DNA from: Candidatus Hydrogenedentota bacterium
GTDB lineage: Bacteria; Hydrogenedentota; Hydrogenedentia; Hydrogenedentales; JAEUWI01
Reading direction: 5' to 3'
Length of the DNA stretch: 64,000 nucleotides
Assembly (NCBI GenBank): GCA_019637335.1
Contig: JAHBVV010000014.1
Span: forward strand, 1-64,000
A program made the translations under genes and the position numbers. The notes under the pieces are model-generated. The model saw nothing but the letters and a program-made list of their open reading frames with translations. It made no database searches and was not told the DNA's origin. Positions 53,221-62,326 of the stretch are shown here, in pieces; the stretch's first letter is position 1; each line of letters starts with the position of its first letter.

Positions 53221-54960
53221 CTAATTGGCGAGGTCGAGGGTGACCTGATCGAAGAAGCGGGCGGACTGGGCGACTTCGGGCATGGAGTCGTACCAGTCGT
53301 AGGAGTATTCGAGGCCTATTTTCAGGGGCTTGACGCCGTGGCGGTGGAGGGCTTCGAGGAACTCGCGGGTGCGCCCGACGCCGGCGCCCCAGGGTACGTC
53401 GTGGCCTTCGGGGCTCAGCTCGTGCAGATCGTGCAACTGCACCACGAAGAGGCGGTCGCCGATGGTGGGGACGGCGGCGACGGGGTCGATCCCGCTGCGG
53501 ATCCAGTAGCCGATGTCGGCGCAGACGCCGATGCGGGGCCCGCGATCCTTGCAGACGGACATGACGGCCTCGGGGCTCCAGTAATGTGGGGAAGCTTCCT
53601 GTGCGTGGTTGTGGATGGCGAGGTTGATGCCGTATTCGTCGCAGAAGCGTTCGATGGTGTCGATGTCCTCCAGCTTGGGCTCGGAGATGAGGGTTTCGAT
53701 GCCCATCTTGCGGGCGAATTCGAAGACCTTGCGGCAGCCTTCCTCGTCGCCGGGGATGACCGAATAGAAGCAGGAGATCATGCGGATCCCGGCGTCGTCC
53801 AGCTTGAGCCGGATCGCCTTGAGCTCGTCGTCGCTCAGGTCGGCGTTGAAGTTCTTGTCGATGCCGCCGCCGACTTTCTGGAAGTCGAGCCCGCCCAGGT
53901 AGGCGACGCCGAGCTGGTCGGTCTTGTCGATGGTTTCGAAGAGCGAGTAGCGGTGGAAGGTGTAGGCGGTGACGCCGAGGCGCCAGCCGAGTTTTTCGTG
54001 GGCGCGGATCGCGGGGGTCAGGCGGGCGCTGGGAATGGTGGGCGCTTGCAGGTCGCCGAGGGCGAATTGCGCGGAGCCGAGGTAGAAGTTGAGCATGGCC
54101 GGGTCCCAGAAGTGATACGGGTTGTGGGCCACGGTGGAGTAGAAGACGCGCCCGCGCCCGTAGTGGCGCACCCAGGCGGCGGCGTAGTCCTGATCGTCCC
54201 GCTCGTGGGGCTTGGCGCTGAGGTCGGTCTTTTCCGTGTCGATGCTGAAGAGTACGCGCACGCGATCGCGGGAGTAGGGATCGCCCACGCGGAAGAATTC
54301 GTCTTGCAGTTCGAAGCCGCCCTCGGGGAAGGGCGCCAGGAGGGGATGTCCGGGGGAATCGACCTTCATCCAGACGCGCTCGTCGGATTCGCGGTGGTTC
54401 GCGCCGCGTCCGCCGAGCATACGGCCGAACTCGGGCCAGTCGTCTCCCCCACCCGCGCCCCAGTTCCAGAAGGCCACGGTGGCGCCGTGGACGCCCATGA
54501 GCCCGCCGCCGCCGTAGACGAATTCGAGGAGGTTCTGGCGGAGCTGGGGGTCGGAAAATTGGTTGCCCACGGTGTTGTTCATGAAGACCGCGTCGAATTG
54601 GGACAGGTTTTCCTTCTCGAAGACGGCCGGATCGCGTGAAATGGTGACCTCGAAGGCGCCGGTCTTCCTGCCCATCTCCTGGAAGGCCAGGTTGGCGTAA
54701 AAGCGCGAGGGATGGCCGCCGTAGACCACGTTGAGGTCGAAGATGAGGAGCTTGCGCGGTTTCGCGGGCGCGGCGGGGGCGGTTTCGGGGAGCGCGGCCA
54801 GGATTTTGGCGCGGGCCTCCTCGCTGATGGTGTAGCCGCTGTCTTCCGGGGCGCCGGATTCGTAGGCCAGCGCGGGCGGCGCGAACAGCGCGCCCCCCAA
54901 AATCAGGGCCAGTGTCAGGAGGCCGTTGGCCAGGCAAAGATTCCGAAATGCGGAGCGCAC
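53221..54960 (-). CDS. ThuA domain fused to a sugar-phosphate isomerase-like TIM barrel
   Basis: This 579-residue secreted protein has a signal peptide (to about residue 33, ..FAPPALAYES). Residues about 60-330 form a ThuA (trehalose-utilisation) domain with VYGGHPSRFYANLAFQEMG, GGGGLMGVHGATVAFWNWGA and FEVTISRDPAVF segments. Residues about 335-579 are an AP-endonuclease-2/xylose isomerase-like barrel (GWRLGVTAYTFHRYSLFET, NLAIHNHAQE, VCADIGYWI, LHDLHEL, VPWGAGVG), with metal-ligand Glu/His/Asp. Fusions of these two are frequent in planctomycete-like bacteria and are linked with glycan or sugar-phosphate conversion outside the cytosol. Exact reaction is unknown. Confidence 0.85.
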   Translation of the reverse strand: MRSAFRNLCLANGLLTLALILGGALFAPPALAYESGAPEDSGYTISEEARAKILAALPETAPAAPAKPRKLLIFDLNVVYGGHPSRFYANLAFQEMGRKTGAFEVTISRDPAVFEKENLSQFDAVFMNNTVGNQFSDPQLRQNLLEFVYGGGGLMGVHGATVAFWNWGAGGGDDWPEFGRMLGGRGANHRESDERVWMKVDSPGHPLLAPFPEGGFELQDEFFRVGDPYSRDRVRVLFSIDTEKTDLSAKPHERDDQDYAAAWVRHYGRGRVFYSTVAHNPYHFWDPAMLNFYLGSAQFALGDLQAPTIPSARLTPAIRAHEKLGWRLGVTAYTFHRYSLFETIDKTDQLGVAYLGGLDFQKVGGGIDKNFNADLSDDELKAIRLKLDDAGIRMISCFYSVIPGDEEGCRKVFEFARKMGIETLISEPKLEDIDTIERFCDEYGINLAIHNHAQEASPHYWSPEAVMSVCKDRGPRIGVCADIGYWIRSGIDPVAAVPTIGDRLFVVQLHDLHELSPEGHDVPWGAGVGRTREFLEALHRHGVKPLKIGLEYSYDWYDSMPEVAQSARFFDQVTLDLAN

Positions 54961-55293
54961 AGTACATTCCCCTTTCTTAACATCCCCGGGCGGGCTAATT
55001 CATAAGACCGCACCCATCATAGCAGAGTTTCGTGGGAGAATCGCGCCCAAATCTCTGTATTCTTTGCGTTCTTTGTGGCAAGAATCCTCCATGTCTTGCC
55101 GGTGCAATCGTCAAATTGAAATGTCTACACTCACGGGTGGATCAGGGCCGCCATCGACCGCAACCGAGGAATGATCTTGAACCGCGAATGGACGCAAATG
55201 GACGCGAATTCCTCATTACTCTTGATAGCCACAAAGAACGCAAAGAACGCAAAGATTTGGACAGCGGCGGTTGCCGGGGGGTATCTTTCGGAG
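54961..55293. other. Intergenic region with AAAGAACGC/GCGAATGGA-type repeats
   Basis: No gene is supported. The stretch has several 9-bp-type repeats: TTTGCGTTCTTTGTGG-like at 55050-55080 and, inverted to it, AAAGAACGCAAAGAACGC at about 55233-55255. CGCGAATGGACGCAAATGG-like repeats lie at 55177-55205. It is a divergent-promoter region of the ThuA-fusion gene and the GNAT gene. Confidence 0.65.
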
Positions 55294-55752
55294 ATGGAAG
55301 TCTTTGAGAATCATCGCGGGCATTTGCCCGATTTCATCCGGCTCAATGAGCGCTGGATTCGTCATTACTTTGCGTTGGAGGAGGCGGATCGGGCCCTGGC
55401 CGCCGCGCCGGAGCGGGTGATCGAACAGGGCGGTTTTGTCTTCAGCCTCGTGGAGCGGGATGAGGTGGCTGGGGTGTGCGCGCTGTTCAACAAGGGCGAG
55501 GGCGTCTTTGAACTGGCGCGTATGGCCGTGGACCCGGCGCATCAGGGGAAGGGCTTCGGGGATTTTCTGATGGAGACGGCGCTGGCCAAGTTGGCGGCTA
55601 TCGGGGCACACAAGGTACAGTTGCTGTCGAATACGTCGTTGGAAGCGGCGATTCGGCTGTATAAGAAGCACGGGTTCAAAACCGTCTCGACCGAACAGCA
55701 TCCCGTGTACAAACGCTGCAATATCGTGATGGAGAAGGTGCTGGGGGGCTGA
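55294..55752 (+). CDS. GNAT-family N-acetyltransferase
   Basis: From the ATG at 55294 the product is 152 residues. The GNAT pattern is clear: GVCALFNKGEGVFELARMAV (strand 4 with V-x-P), then the pyrophosphate loop DPAHQGKGFGDFLM (R/Q-x-x-G-x-G), and LLSNTSLEAAIRLYKKHGFK as the C-terminal N-x-x-A-x-x-x-Y-x-x-x-G-F block. It transfers an acetyl group to a small molecule or protein N-terminus; the acceptor is unknown. An upstream in-frame extension translates the repeat region and is rejected. Confidence 0.83.
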   Translation: MEVFENHRGHLPDFIRLNERWIRHYFALEEADRALAAAPERVIEQGGFVFSLVERDEVAGVCALFNKGEGVFELARMAVDPAHQGKGFGDFLMETALAKLAAIGAHKVQLLSNTSLEAAIRLYKKHGFKTVSTEQHPVYKRCNIVMEKVLGG

Positions 55753-55822
55753 AACCTGCCTCGGGCCTGGAAAGCCCGTACGCCCATCGAGTTTTTACGT
55801 ATTCGGAAAGGAGTTGACCACC

Positions 55823-58174
55823 ATGCGCGTCTATACGGGTTTTGTTTGCTTGTTTTTTGCGGTTCTCCTGGCTGCGGGCCAGACCGCTTCCCAGGGCGAT
55901 CTAACGCCGGTCCGGCCGGGGACCTTTGTGCAGGAGGTGGGTCAGGCCTACACCACGGCGGACGGGCTTCCGAGCGATGGCGTGAACGCGGTGGTTGTGG
56001 CGGAAGATGGTACGGTTTACGCCGGAACCGATGGGGGGCTGGCGCGCTTTGACGGCACGCGATGGGCATTGGAATGGAATGAGGCGAACGGGAAAATACG
56101 GTGCATCACGACGGATGGCGATCAAATTGCCGTGGCGACTGATAGCGAGCTGTATGTTCGTGATGGAGATGGCCCGTGGGAGACCAAGGCTACCTTGGCG
56201 CATCCACCCATTTCAATCGAGTTCCAAGAGCACTCCGTCTTCATAGTCCACGCTGACGGAACCAATCATGCAACGGAAGGTTGGGGCGGGCTTACGATTC
56301 AGGGCAAGCTCATCCAATTCTCTGGAATTCGACAAGTCGGCAGTAGGAGCGTTGAAGATCAAACTCACGAGTGGGTCGTGGCGACGGAGACAGGGTTCTA
56401 TCGTCGTGTCTCCGGCCCGTGGGAGCGTGTATTGCCCGAGTCCGGCGACCGCAGCTGGGCGCCGACGGATGTGCGCGCGGTGTTGTTCGCAGCGAATGGC
56501 GATCTCTGGTTCGCCAGCCCCCAGGGCGTTGGACGACGTACAGGCGACACGTGGGCGCTCTTCGAGGGCAAGGACGGGCTGCCGTACAACGATTTCACGT
56601 GCATGGCCGAGGGGCCCGAGGGCGAGATCTGGTTTGGGACGACGAAGGGGGCGATTCGCTTCGATGGCGCGCGCTTTGCGTACCGGGAGGGCCGGCGGTG
56701 GCTGCCGGACAACCACGTGCGCGGTATTGCGGTCTCCCCAAATGGCGATGCGTGGTTTGCCACGGCGAAGGGTGTGGGGCGAATTGAGCGGCGTGCGATG
56801 ACGCTGGCGGAAAAGGCGGCGTTTTACGAGGAGGAGATCGATCGGTACAACCGGCGGACACCGTTTGGGTACGTGATGTCCGCGCCGCTGGGCGCGCCCG
56901 GGGACAAATCGACGGCGACGCGGCGCGACGACGACAACGATGGGCAGTGGACGGGCGAGTATGGGGCGGCGCAGTGCTTTGCGTATGCGGCGACGAAGGA
57001 TCCGAAGGCGAAGGAGCGCGCGACGCTGGCGTTCGAGGGCCTGCGCTTTTTCAGCCAGGTGACGCAGGGCGGATCGCACCCGGCGCCGAAGGGCTTTCCC
57101 GCGCGCACGATCTGGCCGACGGACAGCCCGCGCAATCCGAATGAGGAGGAGAGCTATTCCATCGCGCACCAGGAAAAGGAGCGGGAGTCGGACCGCCTGT
57201 GGAAGGTGATTTATCCGCGGTGGCCCACGAGCGCGGACGGGCAATGGTACTGGAAGTGTGATACGAGTTCCGACGAGTTGGATGGCCATTACTTCCTGAA
57301 CGGGCTGTACTACGATCTGGTGGCGGAGTCGGACGAGGAGAAGGCGCGGGTGGCGGAGGTCGTGCGCGACATGACGGACCATCTCATCGAGCACAATTTC
57401 CGGCTGGTGGACCATGACGGGGCGCCGACGCGCTGGGCGAACTTCAGCCCGGATTCGCTGAACTTCGATTCGAACTGGTGGCCGGAGCGGGGCTTGAATT
57501 CGCTGAGCATGCTGTCGTTTCTGCGGGTGGCGGCGCATGTTACGGGGGACGCGAAGTACGGGGCGGTGGCGGATCAGCTCATCACGGAGCACGGCTACGC
57601 GATGAACATCATGTACCCGAAATACCAGAAGGGACCCGGGTCGTTTGTGCAGTTCGACGACGAAATGGCGTTCATGAATTACTACAACGTGATGAAGTAC
57701 GAGACGAACCCGAAGGTCCGCGAGATGGTTGCGCTGAGCTGGTGGGATTATTGGGAGCTGGAGGCGTATGAGCTGAATCCCTTCTTCAACTTCGCGTATG
57801 CGGCGGGCTGCACGGGCGCAACGTTTACGTCGCCCTGGGGCACGCGCGACCTGACGCCGGGGCAGGAGGCGCTGGAAGAGGCGGTCGAGACGCTGAAGCG
57901 GTACCCGATGAACCTGATCGACTGGCGTCAGACGAACAGCCACCGGCTGGATGTGTTGCCGTTGCCGGATCATGCGCGGGAGGGCGACGGCGCGCGGGGC
58001 AAGGGCTATCATGTTTCGGGGAAAGTGCTTCCGATTGACGAGCGATTTGTTCAGTACTGGAGCACGGATGCGTGGTCGCTGGATTCGGGCGGTGAGGGGC
58101 GCAACCTGGCGACGGGGATGCCGTTTCTGCTGGGGTATTACATGGGCCTGTATCATGGGTTTATTGTGGAGTAG
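55823..58174 (+). CDS. Secreted propeller plus alpha/alpha toroid protein
   Basis: The 783-residue product, from the ATG at 55823 with AAAGGAG upstream, has a signal peptide (to about residue 25). Residues about 40-320 carry Reg_prop-like beta-propeller blades (VNAVVVAEDGTVYAGTDGGLARFDGT, split here as adjacent motifs; FTCMAEGPEGEIWFGTTKG; VRGIAVSPNGDAWFATAKG). The C-terminal 450 residues are tryptophan-rich helical pairs (e.g. TRWANFSPDSLNFDSNWWPE), like the (alpha/alpha)6 barrels of glycoside hydrolases. No clear catalytic acid is obvious. This architecture suggests a surface-bound carbohydrate-binding and perhaps cleaving protein. Confidence 0.68.
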   Translation: MRVYTGFVCLFFAVLLAAGQTASQGDLTPVRPGTFVQEVGQAYTTADGLPSDGVNAVVVAEDGTVYAGTDGGLARFDGTRWALEWNEANGKIRCITTDGDQIAVATDSELYVRDGDGPWETKATLAHPPISIEFQEHSVFIVHADGTNHATEGWGGLTIQGKLIQFSGIRQVGSRSVEDQTHEWVVATETGFYRRVSGPWERVLPESGDRSWAPTDVRAVLFAANGDLWFASPQGVGRRTGDTWALFEGKDGLPYNDFTCMAEGPEGEIWFGTTKGAIRFDGARFAYREGRRWLPDNHVRGIAVSPNGDAWFATAKGVGRIERRAMTLAEKAAFYEEEIDRYNRRTPFGYVMSAPLGAPGDKSTATRRDDDNDGQWTGEYGAAQCFAYAATKDPKAKERATLAFEGLRFFSQVTQGGSHPAPKGFPARTIWPTDSPRNPNEEESYSIAHQEKERESDRLWKVIYPRWPTSADGQWYWKCDTSSDELDGHYFLNGLYYDLVAESDEEKARVAEVVRDMTDHLIEHNFRLVDHDGAPTRWANFSPDSLNFDSNWWPERGLNSLSMLSFLRVAAHVTGDAKYGAVADQLITEHGYAMNIMYPKYQKGPGSFVQFDDEMAFMNYYNVMKYETNPKVREMVALSWWDYWELEAYELNPFFNFAYAAGCTGATFTSPWGTRDLTPGQEALEEAVETLKRYPMNLIDWRQTNSHRLDVLPLPDHAREGDGARGKGYHVSGKVLPIDERFVQYWSTDAWSLDSGGEGRNLATGMPFLLGYYMGLYHGFIVE

Positions 58175-58757
58175 GGCGGGGTGGATGGGGCGGGCTGGTA
58201 TGACGGGCGCCTTTGGCGCGGAAATGCCGGCAGGGATGCCGGCGCTTCATCGGGCTGATCGTCTGGAGTCTACGCTCCGAAAGGTCGCCGGGTGGAGGCG
58301 CGCCGTTGGCGCGGAAATGCCGGCAGGGATGCCGGCGCTCCATTGCGCTGATCGCGTTGTGTCTACGCTCCGAATGGTCGCCGGGTGGTGGTCCGCCGTT
58401 GGCGCGGAATTGCCGGCAGGGATGCCGGCGCTCCATTGCGCTGATCGCGTTGTGTCTACGCTCCGAATGGTCGCCGGGTGGTGGTGCGCCGTTGGCGCGG
58501 AAATGCCGGCAGGGATGCCGGCGCTTCATCGGGCTGATTGCGTTGTGTCTGCGCTCCGAAAGGTCACCGGGTGGTGGCGCGCCGTTGGCGTGGTGCGGGC
58601 GGGATGCCCGCCATGGTGGGTCGGCGAGCTTTACCACATTCAAAGCCACTTTTTGGGGCACATTCACTTGGAGGCGTTGCGCGATTGCATCGTTTCGCGG
58701 GCGGGCAGTACCATGGGCGGGTGCAGTCAGGACGGCGGGGCATGAGGATAGGCGCGC
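58175..58757. other. Intergenic region occupied by the 93-bp array
   Basis: No gene is supported between the toroid protein and the bi-domain oxidoreductase. The array at 58203-58600 fills most of it; the remaining bases (58601-58757) should contain the promoter of the glycan operon. Confidence 0.6.
58203..58600. repeat. Tandem array of a 93-bp unit (about four copies)
   Basis: The core TGCCGGCAGGGATGCCGGCG recurs at 58225, 58318, 58411 and 58504, an exact 93-base spacing. Each unit holds the palindrome GCCGGCA-GGGA-TGCCGGC and a CGATCGCG/GCTACGCTCCGAA-type segment. A fifth degenerate unit follows (58560-58610). The array lies between two plus-strand genes. As 93 is 31 codons, an open frame runs through it, but the product is not convincing. 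Confidence 0.9.
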
Positions 58758-61184
58758 ATGAAGCAAGTGCTGGTTAAGGGCGGGAAGGTGCATCTGGAGA
58801 CGGTTCCTCCGCCGGCGCCGGGGCCGGGGATGGTGCTGGTTCGGGTTCACTACTCGTTGATCAGCGCGGGAACGGAGTCGGGCTTTGTGGCGCCGGGCGG
58901 CGCGGCGGCGTATGCGTTGAAGAAGGCGCGCGACCCGCTGAATATCGAGAAGGTGAAGCGGAAGATCGCGTCGGCGGGCATCCGGGCCACGTACGAGACC
59001 GTCCGGGGGAAGCTGCTGGAATTTCAGGCGCCGGGCTACAGCACGTCGGGGGTGATTGTGGCGTGCGGCGCCGACGTGAGCGGGTTTCGCGTGGGCGATC
59101 GCGTGGCGTGCGCGGGGGCCGGGTATGCGTGCCATGCCGAGTACAACGCCGTGCCACAGCAGCTTGTCACGCCCTTGCCCGACGGCGTGGATTTTCAGGC
59201 GGGCGCGTTCGTGGCGCTGGGCGCGATCGCGATGCAGGGCGTCCGTCGCGCGGCGCCGACCTTCGGCGAGACGGTTGTCCTCATCGGCCTGGGGCTTGTG
59301 GGCCAGCTTGCGGCGCAGGTGGCCCGGGCGGCGGGTTGCCATGTCATCGGCTGCGACCCGGTGGCCATGCGGCGCGCGCTGGCGCTGGAACTCGGCGCGG
59401 ATGCGGCGTGCGCGCCCGACGAACTCGATGGGATGGTCCATGAGTTGACGGGCGGTCACGGCGCCGACGCGGTGGTGGTGTGCGCGGCGTCGAAGGACAG
59501 CGCCATTGCCAACCAAGCGATTGACTTGTGCCGGCAGCGCGGGCGGGTATCGGTGGTGGGCGCGGTGGGGTTGCACCTGGAGCGCGAAGCGCTGTACCAG
59601 CGCGAGATCGATTTCGGACTGTCCTGTTCGTACGGCCCCGGGCGCTACCAGCCGGCCTACGAGGAAAAGGGGCTCGACTACCCGATTGGCCAGGTGCGCT
59701 GGACCGAGGGGCGCAATATGCAGGAGTTTCTACGGATGATCGCCAGCGGCCGGGTCCGGGTGGCGCCGCTGATCGGGCGTGTGGACCCGGTGGACGATGC
59801 GGCTTCGGCCTACGAGGCGTTGAGCACGCAGCGGGATGGAACTATCGCGGCGCTGATCCGGTATGGGGCGGCTGGCGTGGACAGCGTGGACAGCGTGGAC
59901 AGCGTGGACAGCGTGGACAGCGTGGACAGAGTGGACAGAGTGGACAGAGTGGACAGAGTAGACGGTGTGGGCGGTGTGGACGGTGTGAGCGATGTGGGCG
60001 GTGTGGACGGTGTGGGCGGTGTGGGCGGTGTGGACGGTGTGGACGGTGTGGGCGGTGTGGACAGCGTGGGCGGTGTGGGCGGTTTGGACGGTGTGGGCGG
60101 TTTGGACGGTGTGGGCGGTGTGGACGGCGTGGGCGGTGTGGATTCGCCTCGGCGAATGGACGGGGTGGCTGCTGTTGCGGAGCGGCCGGATCCTGTATTG
60201 CGCCTCCAGGCCGAGGCGCCGCCCGAAGGGAGCGTGGGCGTCGCTGTGGTGGGCGCGGGCGCCTTTGCGCGGGGGGCGCACCTGCCCAACCTGCGGACGA
60301 TTCCGGGCTGCCACCTTCAGGCGGTGGTTTCGCGGACGGGCAGCGCGGCGAAACAGGCGGGCGCGCGGTTTGGCGCGCAGTACTGCACGACGGACCTGGA
60401 CGCGGCGCTGGCGGATCCCGAGGTGCACGCGGTCATCATCGCGACGCGCCACGATCGCCATGCCGATCAGGCCCTGGCGGCGCTGGACGCGGGCAAGCAC
60501 GTGTTCATCGAGAAACCGATGGCGCTGACGCTGTCGGATTGCGAGGCGATCCGCGCGAGGGCGGCGGAAACGGGGTTGCTCGTTTCGGTGGGCTACAACC
60601 GCCCGTTTTCCGCGCATGCGCGGGCCGCGAAGGCCGCGCTGGGGAAGCTCCCCGGGCCCAGGCAGGTGATCTACCGGTGCAACACGGGGCCGATCCCGGC
60701 GGATCACTGGACGCGCGACCCCGAAGTCGGTGGCGGGCGCATTCTGGGCGAGGCGGTGCATTTTTTCGATTTTTGTTGCTGGCTGCTGGATGGGGAGCCG
60801 GTTTCCGTGAAAGCGGAGGCGCCCGGAACCACGCCGGCGCGGGACGAACTGACGGCGCTGTTGCGCTTTGCCGACGGATCGCTGGCGACGATTCTGTATT
60901 GCGCGTCGGGGGCGACTGCGCTGGGCAAGGAACGCATCGAGATCCACGGCGGCAGCGGATCCATCTGCATCGACGATTTCCGGGGCGTGGCGTATCACGG
61001 GGTTCCCGGGAAGACGATGCGCCGGGGGCGAGAGGACAAGGGGCAGCACGCACTGCTGGCGCATTTCATCCGGGCGGTGCGTGGCGAGGAACCGCTCCAG
61101 GTCACCGCGCGGGAGGGCCTGCGCGCGACGCGCCTGGCGCTGGAGGCGCTCGCGGCGGCGCGCGGCGAAGACCGGTCGCCGTGA
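58758..61184 (+). CDS. Bi-domain oxidoreductase: zinc-ADH-like plus Gfo/Idh/MocA
   Basis: The 808-residue product has an N-terminal medium-chain dehydrogenase-like half (residues 1-370; with GVIVACGADVSGFRVGDRV and the Rossmann segment VVLIGLGLVGQLAAQVARAA). A Gfo/Idh/MocA half follows from about residue 475 (VAVVGAGAFARGAHLPNL; HVFIEKPMALT). This is the bi-domain oxidoreductase of polysaccharide clusters. Between them lies a 90-residue low-complexity segment of VDS, VDG, VGG tripeptides (residues 374-461), coded by an array of 9-bp repeats, which makes the protein longer than the usual 700-720. It likely makes a nucleotide-sugar or related intermediate for the glycan genes next to it. Confidence 0.86.
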   Translation: MKQVLVKGGKVHLETVPPPAPGPGMVLVRVHYSLISAGTESGFVAPGGAAAYALKKARDPLNIEKVKRKIASAGIRATYETVRGKLLEFQAPGYSTSGVIVACGADVSGFRVGDRVACAGAGYACHAEYNAVPQQLVTPLPDGVDFQAGAFVALGAIAMQGVRRAAPTFGETVVLIGLGLVGQLAAQVARAAGCHVIGCDPVAMRRALALELGADAACAPDELDGMVHELTGGHGADAVVVCAASKDSAIANQAIDLCRQRGRVSVVGAVGLHLEREALYQREIDFGLSCSYGPGRYQPAYEEKGLDYPIGQVRWTEGRNMQEFLRMIASGRVRVAPLIGRVDPVDDAASAYEALSTQRDGTIAALIRYGAAGVDSVDSVDSVDSVDSVDRVDRVDRVDRVDGVGGVDGVSDVGGVDGVGGVGGVDGVDGVGGVDSVGGVGGLDGVGGLDGVGGVDGVGGVDSPRRMDGVAAVAERPDPVLRLQAEAPPEGSVGVAVVGAGAFARGAHLPNLRTIPGCHLQAVVSRTGSAAKQAGARFGAQYCTTDLDAALADPEVHAVIIATRHDRHADQALAALDAGKHVFIEKPMALTLSDCEAIRARAAETGLLVSVGYNRPFSAHARAAKAALGKLPGPRQVIYRCNTGPIPADHWTRDPEVGGGRILGEAVHFFDFCCWLLDGEPVSVKAEAPGTTPARDELTALLRFADGSLATILYCASGATALGKERIEIHGGSGSICIDDFRGVAYHGVPGKTMRRGREDKGQHALLAHFIRAVRGEEPLQVTAREGLRATRLALEALAAARGEDRSP
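59877..60141 (+). repeat. In-frame 9-bp repeat array in the bi-domain enzyme linker
   Basis: About 29 copies of variants of GTGGACAGC, GTGGGCGGT and GTGGACGGT run head to tail. Each nonamer encodes three residues starting with valine (VDS, VGG, VDG), so expansion or contraction leaves the reading frame open. It sits exactly between the two enzyme domains. Confidence 0.92.
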
Positions 61185-62323
61185 AGATCTGCGTGCTCAA
61201 CGTGCTTCACGGGCCCTTCGACAAGCGGATGTTCCACAAGGTGGGCCGGAGCCTGGCGAAGGCGGGCCATCTGGTGGTTTCTATCTGTCCTTCGGGCGAA
61301 TTCGAGGGCGATCAGCGCGACGGCATCCACTTTCGCTACATTCCGCCGTCGCGAACGAAACTCCAGCGCCTCGGGGCGGTGTGGCGTCTTGTGCGGGCGG
61401 GACGGCGCGAGGCGGCGGACTGCTACATCGCGCCGGAACCGGAATCGTGGGTCGCGGCGCTGATCATCAAGCGGTTCTCGGGCGGGCGCGTGGTGTTTGA
61501 TATGCACGAGCATGTCCCCACCGAGTTCGCGAAGTTTTTTCCGGCGCGCCTGCAACCGATGGTTACCGCGGCGACCCGCGCGGCCATGCGTTTCTTCGCG
61601 CGCTACACGGATCACATCATCTTGACCCGGGACAGCTTCGAGGCGGTCTGGGAGGGTTCGCCGACGCCGCGCAGCACGGTGATCAACACCAACCACCTGC
61701 AGCCACGGTGCGCGGACGTTCCCGAGGCGGTTCGGGCGCGGATCGGGAGCGGCCCGGTGGTAATTCATCAAGGCACGTTCGGGGATATTCGCGGTTCGTG
61801 GCAGCTTCTGGAGGCGATGAAGCGGGTAATCCGGGCGGTTCCGGATGCGCGCTGCGTGCTGCTTGGATCGTATATGTATGGCAGTGCGCGGGCGTACCGG
61901 CGGGCGATCCGGCGGGCGAAACTTCAGGAGCACTTCATTCTGGTTGATACCGTACCGTACGAAGCGGTTCCCGCGTGGATTGCCGCGTCGGACATCGGGC
62001 TGATCCTGTTTCAGCCGGGCCTGGTGAACCATACGCTTGCCATGCCGCACAAGCTGTTTGATTACATGCGCGAGGCGAAGCCCGTGATCGCGCCCGATTT
62101 CGCGGTGGAAGTGGCGGCGATTGTGGATGGCGCGGAGGCGGGCGTACTGGTGGAGGTGACCGATCCCGAGGCGATCGCCAACGCCATCATCCGCCTGATC
62201 GCGGATCCCGCGCTCGCGCGGCGCCTGGGGGAAAACGGGCGAAAGGCTATCGAGGAGCGGTACCACTGGGAGCGGGACGAGGCGGTGTTGATCGCGGCCA
62301 TCGACTCGCTCCGGGACGCGTAG
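61181..62323 (+). CDS. GT4-family glycosyltransferase
   Basis: The start is GTG at 61181, overlapping the previous stop by GTGA; a longer frame from 59528 is a shadow of the preceding gene. The 380-residue product has the N-terminal domain (KICVLNVLHGPFDKRMFHKV), an internal glycine/His region (VVFDMHEHVPTEFAKFF), and the GT4 donor-binding C-terminal half: GLILFQPGLVNHTLAMPHKLFDYM and the E-x7-E type acid motif. Such GT-B enzymes transfer a sugar from a nucleotide donor to a growing surface glycan at the inner membrane. Translational coupling joins it to the bi-domain oxidoreductase. Confidence 0.88.
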   Translation: MKICVLNVLHGPFDKRMFHKVGRSLAKAGHLVVSICPSGEFEGDQRDGIHFRYIPPSRTKLQRLGAVWRLVRAGRREAADCYIAPEPESWVAALIIKRFSGGRVVFDMHEHVPTEFAKFFPARLQPMVTAATRAAMRFFARYTDHIILTRDSFEAVWEGSPTPRSTVINTNHLQPRCADVPEAVRARIGSGPVVIHQGTFGDIRGSWQLLEAMKRVIRAVPDARCVLLGSYMYGSARAYRRAIRRAKLQEHFILVDTVPYEAVPAWIAASDIGLILFQPGLVNHTLAMPHKLFDYMREAKPVIAPDFAVEVAAIVDGAEAGVLVEVTDPEAIANAIIRLIADPALARRLGENGRKAIEERYHWERDEAVLIAAIDSLRDA

Positions 62324-62326
62324 CGT

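Noticed and set aside
58203-58600. Possible CRISPR array
   Set aside because: Units are contiguous 93-bp copies with no variable spacers and no cas genes nearby; it is a plain tandem repeat.
59528-62323. 931-residue frame spanning the bi-domain enzyme and GT4 gene
   Set aside because: Its first half is out of frame within the bi-domain oxidoreductase; only the part from the GTG at 61181 is a real glycosyltransferase.
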